This document shows, piece by piece, positions 34,842-38,603 of a stretch of 38,603 nt of DNA. The translations under genes and the position numbers were made by a program. Location of the stretch: positions 1-38,603 of the forward strand of contig CAKUPH010000010.1 in NCBI GenBank assembly GCA_934675115.1. The letters run 5' to 3'. Below the pieces are notes generated by a model. The model was not told the DNA's origin. It did not search any database and was given only the letters and a program-made list of their open reading frames with translations. This stretch comes from an uncultured Oscillospiraceae bacterium. GTDB taxonomy: Bacteria > Bacillota > Clostridia > Oscillospirales > Oscillospiraceae. Every line of letters starts with the position of its first letter. Within the stretch, counting starts at the first letter, position 1.

Positions 34842-37800
34842 ATGGCAATGAACTATGTATTCCGATGCTATGTGGAAAAGAAGCCCGGCTTCGACGTGGA
34901 GGCCCGGAAGGTGCTCCATGAGCTGCGGGACCAGCTAGGGATCCGGGGCCTGACGGGCTTGCGGCTCATCAACCGGTACGACGCGGAGGGCCTTGACTAC
35001 CCGGTGTATCTCAACGCCAAGACCACCGTGTTTTCCGAGCCGCAGGTGGATCAGATCTACGACGAGAACCTGCCCAAGCTGGAGGGAGAGACCCATATCG
35101 TGGCGGTGGAGGCCCTGCCCGGGCAGTATGACCAGCGGGCGGACTCCTGCGCCCAGTGCATCATGCTGCTGGCGGGCGTGGAGCGCCCGACGGTGAAAAA
35201 CGCCCGGGTGTACGTCCTGTCCGGCGCGCTGAGCGAAGAGGAGCTGGACAAGATCCGCAATTACCTCATCAACCCGGTGGAGAGCCGGGAGGCGTCCATG
35301 GACAAGCCGGAGACGCTGGCGCAGGACTATCCCGTCCCCGCGCCGGTGGCGGTGCTGGACGGCTTTACCGCGCTGGACGAGGCGGGCCTTGCCGCCGTGC
35401 TGGACGACTACGGCCTTGCCATGGATCTGGCCGACCTCAAGTTCCTTCAGGCCCACTTCCGGGACGAGGAGAAGCGGGACCCCACCATCACCGAGGTCCG
35501 GGTGGTGGACACCTACTGGTCTGACCACTGCCGTCACACCACCTTCGGCACCCACATCGACGCGGTGGAGATCCTCGACGAGGACGTGGCGAAAGCCTAT
35601 GAGCAGTACCTCGCCGCCCGGGTGGAGGTCTACGGCGAGGAGAAGGCCGCCCAGCGGCCCCAGACCCTCATGGACATGGGCACGCTGGCGGCCAAGGTGC
35701 TGAAAAAGCGCGGTGTGCTCCAGCACCTCGACGAGAGCGAGGAGATCAACGCCTGCTCCGTCCACGTCACCGCCGCGGTGGACGGCGAGGAGCAGGACTG
35801 GCTGCTCATGTTCAAGAACGAGACTCACAACCACCCCACTGAGATCGAGCCCTTCGGCGGCGCGGCCACCTGCATCGGCGGCTGCATCCGGGACCCCCTG
35901 TCCGGCCGGGCCTATGTCTATCAGGCCATGCGCGTCACCGGCTGCGGCGACCCCCGCACCCCGCTGGAGGACACCATCCCTGGCAAGCTGCCCCAGCGGA
36001 AGATCGCCCAGACTGCGGCGGCGGGCTATTCCTCCTATGGCAACCAGATCGGCCTTGCCACCGGCCTTGTCAGCGAGATCTACCATCCCGGCTACGTGGC
36101 CAAGCATCTGGAGGTTGGTGCCGTGGTGGGCGCGGCTCCGGCGGAGAACGTGGTGCGGGAGCGCCCCGTCCCCGGGGATAAGATCATCCTGCTGGGCGGC
36201 CGCACCGGCCGGGACGGCATCGGCGGCGCCACCGGCTCCTCCAAGAGCCACAACAAGAAGTCGCTGGAGACCATGGCCTCCGAGGTCCAGAAGGGCAACG
36301 CCCCCGAGGAGCGCAAGATCCAGCGCCTGTTCCGCAACAGCGAGGTGACCCGCCTGATCCGCCGGTGCAACGACTTCGGCGCGGGCGGCGTGTCCGTGGC
36401 CATCGGCGAGCTGGCCGACGGCCTTGACATCGATCTGGACGCCGTGCGCAAGAAGTATGACGGTCTGGACGGCACGGAGCTTGCCATTTCCGAAAGTCAG
36501 GAGCGCATGGCGGTGGTGGTGTCCGCGGAGGACGCGGATAAGTTCATCGCCTACGCCCAGGCGGAAAATCTGGAGGCCTACGAGGTGGCCCGGGTCACCG
36601 AGAGCCCCCGGATGGTCATGCACTGGAACGGCGCGGTCATTGCCGACCTGTCCCGGGAGTTCCTGAACTCCAACGGCGCGGACAAGCACACCACCGTCTC
36701 CGTTCCCAAGCTGGGCGGCCCCGTCACCGCCGCCCACGGCGGGACGTTCATTGAAAAGTGCGAATCCATCCTCCATGACCCCAATCTGGCCTCCCAGCGG
36801 GGCCTTGTGGAGCGGTTCGACTCCACCATCGGCGCGGGCTCCGTGCTGGTGCCCTTCGGCGGCCGGAACCAGACCACCCCCACGCAGGTCATGGCCGCCC
36901 TGCTGCCCGTCGGCCCCGGCCACGAGACGGAGGACTGCTCCGTCATGGCCTACGGCTTCGACCCGTACCTCACGTCCTCCAACCCCTTTGTGGGCGCGGC
37001 CACCGCAGTGGTGGACTCCGTGGCCAAGCTGGTGGCCGCGGGCTGCGCGCCGGAGGACGCCTACCTGACCTTCCAGGAGTATTTTGAGAAGCTCCGGGAC
37101 GAGCCGGAGCGCTGGGGCAAGCCCTTCTCCGCCGTTCTGGGCGCGCTGTCCGCCCAGTTGGCGCTGGGCGTGGCCGCCATCGGCGGCAAGGACTCCATGT
37201 CCGGCTCCTTCCTCGATATGGACGTGCCCCCCACGCTCATCTCCTTCGCCATTGCCCACACCAAGGCCCCCAGGGTGCTGTCCCCCGAGTTCAAGGCGCT
37301 GGGCCACAAGGTGTACCTCTTCGAGGCCCCCGCCGGGGACTACGAGGGCACCCGGAAGCTGTGGGACGAGTTCCACGCCCTGTGCGAGGCGGGCAAGGTC
37401 CGGGCCGCGTGGGCCGTGGGCGCCGGCGGCGTCATGGACGGCCTGATGAAGATGGCCTTCGGCAACGAGCTGGGCTTCACTCAGGCCGACGGCATGGCGG
37501 ACTTCGACTGGTTCGCCCCCCGGTACGGCTCCATCATCGCCGAGGTGGAGGGCGACTGCGGCGCCCTCCTGCTGGGCAGGACCACCTATTCCCCCATGCT
37601 GGAGGTGGCGGACGCCTACCTGCCGCTGGGCGACCTTCAGGACATCTGGGAGACCACGCTGGAGGAGGTCTATCCCACTCAGGCGGACACCGGCCTGAAG
37701 GACTCCGACATGATCGACATTTTCTGCTCCGAGCGGTCCCCGCTGGTGGCCACGGAGAAATTCGCCCGGCCCCGGGCGGTGATCCCCGTGTTCCCCGGCA

Positions 37801-38564
37801 CCAACTGCGAGTACGACACCGCCAACGCCTGCCTCCGGGCGGGCATTGAGCCGGAGATCGTCGTGGTGCGCAACCTCGATCCCAACGTGCTCCGGGAATC
37901 CGCCGACGCCCTGGCTGCCGCCATTGGCCGCAGCCAGATGATGATCCTGCCCGGCGGCTTCTCCGGCGGCGATGAACCGGACGGCTCCGCCAAGTTCATC
38001 GTATCCTTCCTGCGCAACCCCAAGCTCACCGACGCGGTCCACGACCTGCTGAAAAACCGGGACGGCCTGATGCTGGGCATCTGCAACGGCTTCCAGGCAC
38101 TGGTGAAGCTGGGCCTCGTCCCCTACGGCGAGATCCGCCAGACCGACGACACCTGCCCCACCCTGACCTTCAATCTCATCGGCCGCCACCAGAGCCGGTA
38201 CGTCACCACCCGGGTGGCCTCCGTCAAGTCCCCGTGGATGCTGCTCAGCCAGCTGGACGACATGTATACCATCCCCGTCTCCCACGGCGAGGGCCGCTTC
38301 GTGGCCCCCGACGCCATTCTGAGCGAGATGATCGCCAACGGCCAGATCGCCACCCAGTACACCGACACCGCGTCCATCCCTTCCCTCCACATCTCCGCCA
38401 ACCCCAACGGCTCGGTGGAGTCCATCGAGGGCATTTTCTCCCCGGACGGCCGGGTGTTCGGCAAGATGGGCCACAGCGAGCGCCGGGGCGACTTCATTGC
38501 CAAGAATATCCCCGGCAACAAGCACCAGCCCATTTTCGAGTCCGGCGCGCTGTACTTCAAGTAA
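34842..38564 (+). CDS. purL: Phosphoribosylformylglycinamidine synthase, one-chain form
   Basis: Makes FGAM from FGAR, glutamine and ATP in purine synthesis. The 1240-residue protein is the large fused form: an N-terminal PurS-like region, the linker with YWSDHCRHTTF, two AIR-synthase-like halves (FKNETHNHPTEIEPFGGAATC; IGGKDSMSGSF), and a C-terminal glutamine amidotransferase domain with Cys near 1081 (LGICNGFQ) and His near 1148 (SHGEGRF). FPGTNCEYD marks the start of that domain. An AAGGGGG site lies 8 bases before the ATG at 34842; an alternative ATG is at 34848. The frame is intact and ends 39 bases before the window edge. Confidence 0.96.
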   Translation: MAMNYVFRCYVEKKPGFDVEARKVLHELRDQLGIRGLTGLRLINRYDAEGLDYPVYLNAKTTVFSEPQVDQIYDENLPKLEGETHIVAVEALPGQYDQRADSCAQCIMLLAGVERPTVKNARVYVLSGALSEEELDKIRNYLINPVESREASMDKPETLAQDYPVPAPVAVLDGFTALDEAGLAAVLDDYGLAMDLADLKFLQAHFRDEEKRDPTITEVRVVDTYWSDHCRHTTFGTHIDAVEILDEDVAKAYEQYLAARVEVYGEEKAAQRPQTLMDMGTLAAKVLKKRGVLQHLDESEEINACSVHVTAAVDGEEQDWLLMFKNETHNHPTEIEPFGGAATCIGGCIRDPLSGRAYVYQAMRVTGCGDPRTPLEDTIPGKLPQRKIAQTAAAGYSSYGNQIGLATGLVSEIYHPGYVAKHLEVGAVVGAAPAENVVRERPVPGDKIILLGGRTGRDGIGGATGSSKSHNKKSLETMASEVQKGNAPEERKIQRLFRNSEVTRLIRRCNDFGAGGVSVAIGELADGLDIDLDAVRKKYDGLDGTELAISESQERMAVVVSAEDADKFIAYAQAENLEAYEVARVTESPRMVMHWNGAVIADLSREFLNSNGADKHTTVSVPKLGGPVTAAHGGTFIEKCESILHDPNLASQRGLVERFDSTIGAGSVLVPFGGRNQTTPTQVMAALLPVGPGHETEDCSVMAYGFDPYLTSSNPFVGAATAVVDSVAKLVAAGCAPEDAYLTFQEYFEKLRDEPERWGKPFSAVLGALSAQLALGVAAIGGKDSMSGSFLDMDVPPTLISFAIAHTKAPRVLSPEFKALGHKVYLFEAPAGDYEGTRKLWDEFHALCEAGKVRAAWAVGAGGVMDGLMKMAFGNELGFTQADGMADFDWFAPRYGSIIAEVEGDCGALLLGRTTYSPMLEVADAYLPLGDLQDIWETTLEEVYPTQADTGLKDSDMIDIFCSERSPLVATEKFARPRAVIPVFPGTNCEYDTANACLRAGIEPEIVVVRNLDPNVLRESADALAAAIGRSQMMILPGGFSGGDEPDGSAKFIVSFLRNPKLTDAVHDLLKNRDGLMLGICNGFQALVKLGLVPYGEIRQTDDTCPTLTFNLIGRHQSRYVTTRVASVKSPWMLLSQLDDMYTIPVSHGEGRFVAPDAILSEMIANGQIATQYTDTASIPSLHISANPNGSVESIEGIFSPDGRVFGKMGHSERRGDFIAKNIPGNKHQPIFESGALYFK

Positions 38565-38603
38565 GCCGCAATTTTTCGATAAAGCAGAGCAGGAGCGGGC
38601 CGC

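Noticed and set aside
34935..38525. Open frame of about 1200 codons antisense to purL
   Set aside because: Mirror frame of a GC-rich gene; translation is repetitive and has no recognisable domain.

Overview
The window looks like a chromosomal segment from a GC-rich gut-type Clostridia, most likely an Oscillospiraceae-like genus (Flavonifractor, Lawsonibacter, Oscillibacter and relatives). The support is Gram-positive ribosome-binding sites, lipoprotein signal peptides, a clostridial one-chain PurL of about 1240 residues, lysine and glycine riboswitches, and an oxygen-sensitive radical-SAM sulfatase-maturating enzyme. The genus is an inference; no rRNA is present. I see no insertion sequence, prophage or CRISPR array.

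Layout. (1) 144-2769: a dihydrouridine synthase gene translationally coupled to a Cys-type sulfatase. (2) 2801-7673: a short-chain dehydrogenase, a small orphan protein, a lower-GC gene for a membrane-anchored XRE regulator, a GreA-type factor and FtsH. (3) 7674-13196: a LysR regulator and a complete ribose-class ABC importer (ATPase, two permeases, lipoprotein). (4) 13393-19914: a crotonase-fold protein that keeps the catalytic residues of 6-oxocamphor hydrolase, a second sulfatase, an SLC13-like permease, a divergent LysR regulator and an anaerobic sulfatase-maturating enzyme (anSME). (5) 19925-20470: a tRNA-Met, tRNA-Glu, tRNA-Val operon. (6) 20524-23600: a YheO-type regulator, a Sapep dipeptidase and an Mrp-like ATPase. 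(7) 23675-26915: an amino-acid ABC importer behind a lysine riboswitch with a terminator. (8) 26959-28802: a sodium:alanine/glycine symporter behind a tandem glycine riboswitch. (9) 28812-38564: a small lipoprotein, secA, pgeF, an orphan family 5 binding protein and purL.

The most interesting part is region 4 with its flanks. Neither sulfatase has a signal peptide, both carry the C-x-P-S-R formylglycine site, and the maturase that would activate them is next to the second one. A membrane permease is co-transcribed with that sulfatase. This suggests import of an intact sulfate ester, cytoplasmic desulfation, and possibly carbon-carbon cleavage of a cyclic beta-diketone-like product by the crotonase. 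The pathway and substrate are hypotheses. The permease gene appears to be out of frame at an A6 run just after its best start codon, which could be phase variation, slippage, a real mutation or a sequencing error.

Regulation is unusually readable. Near-consensus promoters with 17-bp spacers precede most units, most units end in strong hairpins, and the LysR/permease intergenic region has overlapping divergent promoters on one palindrome.
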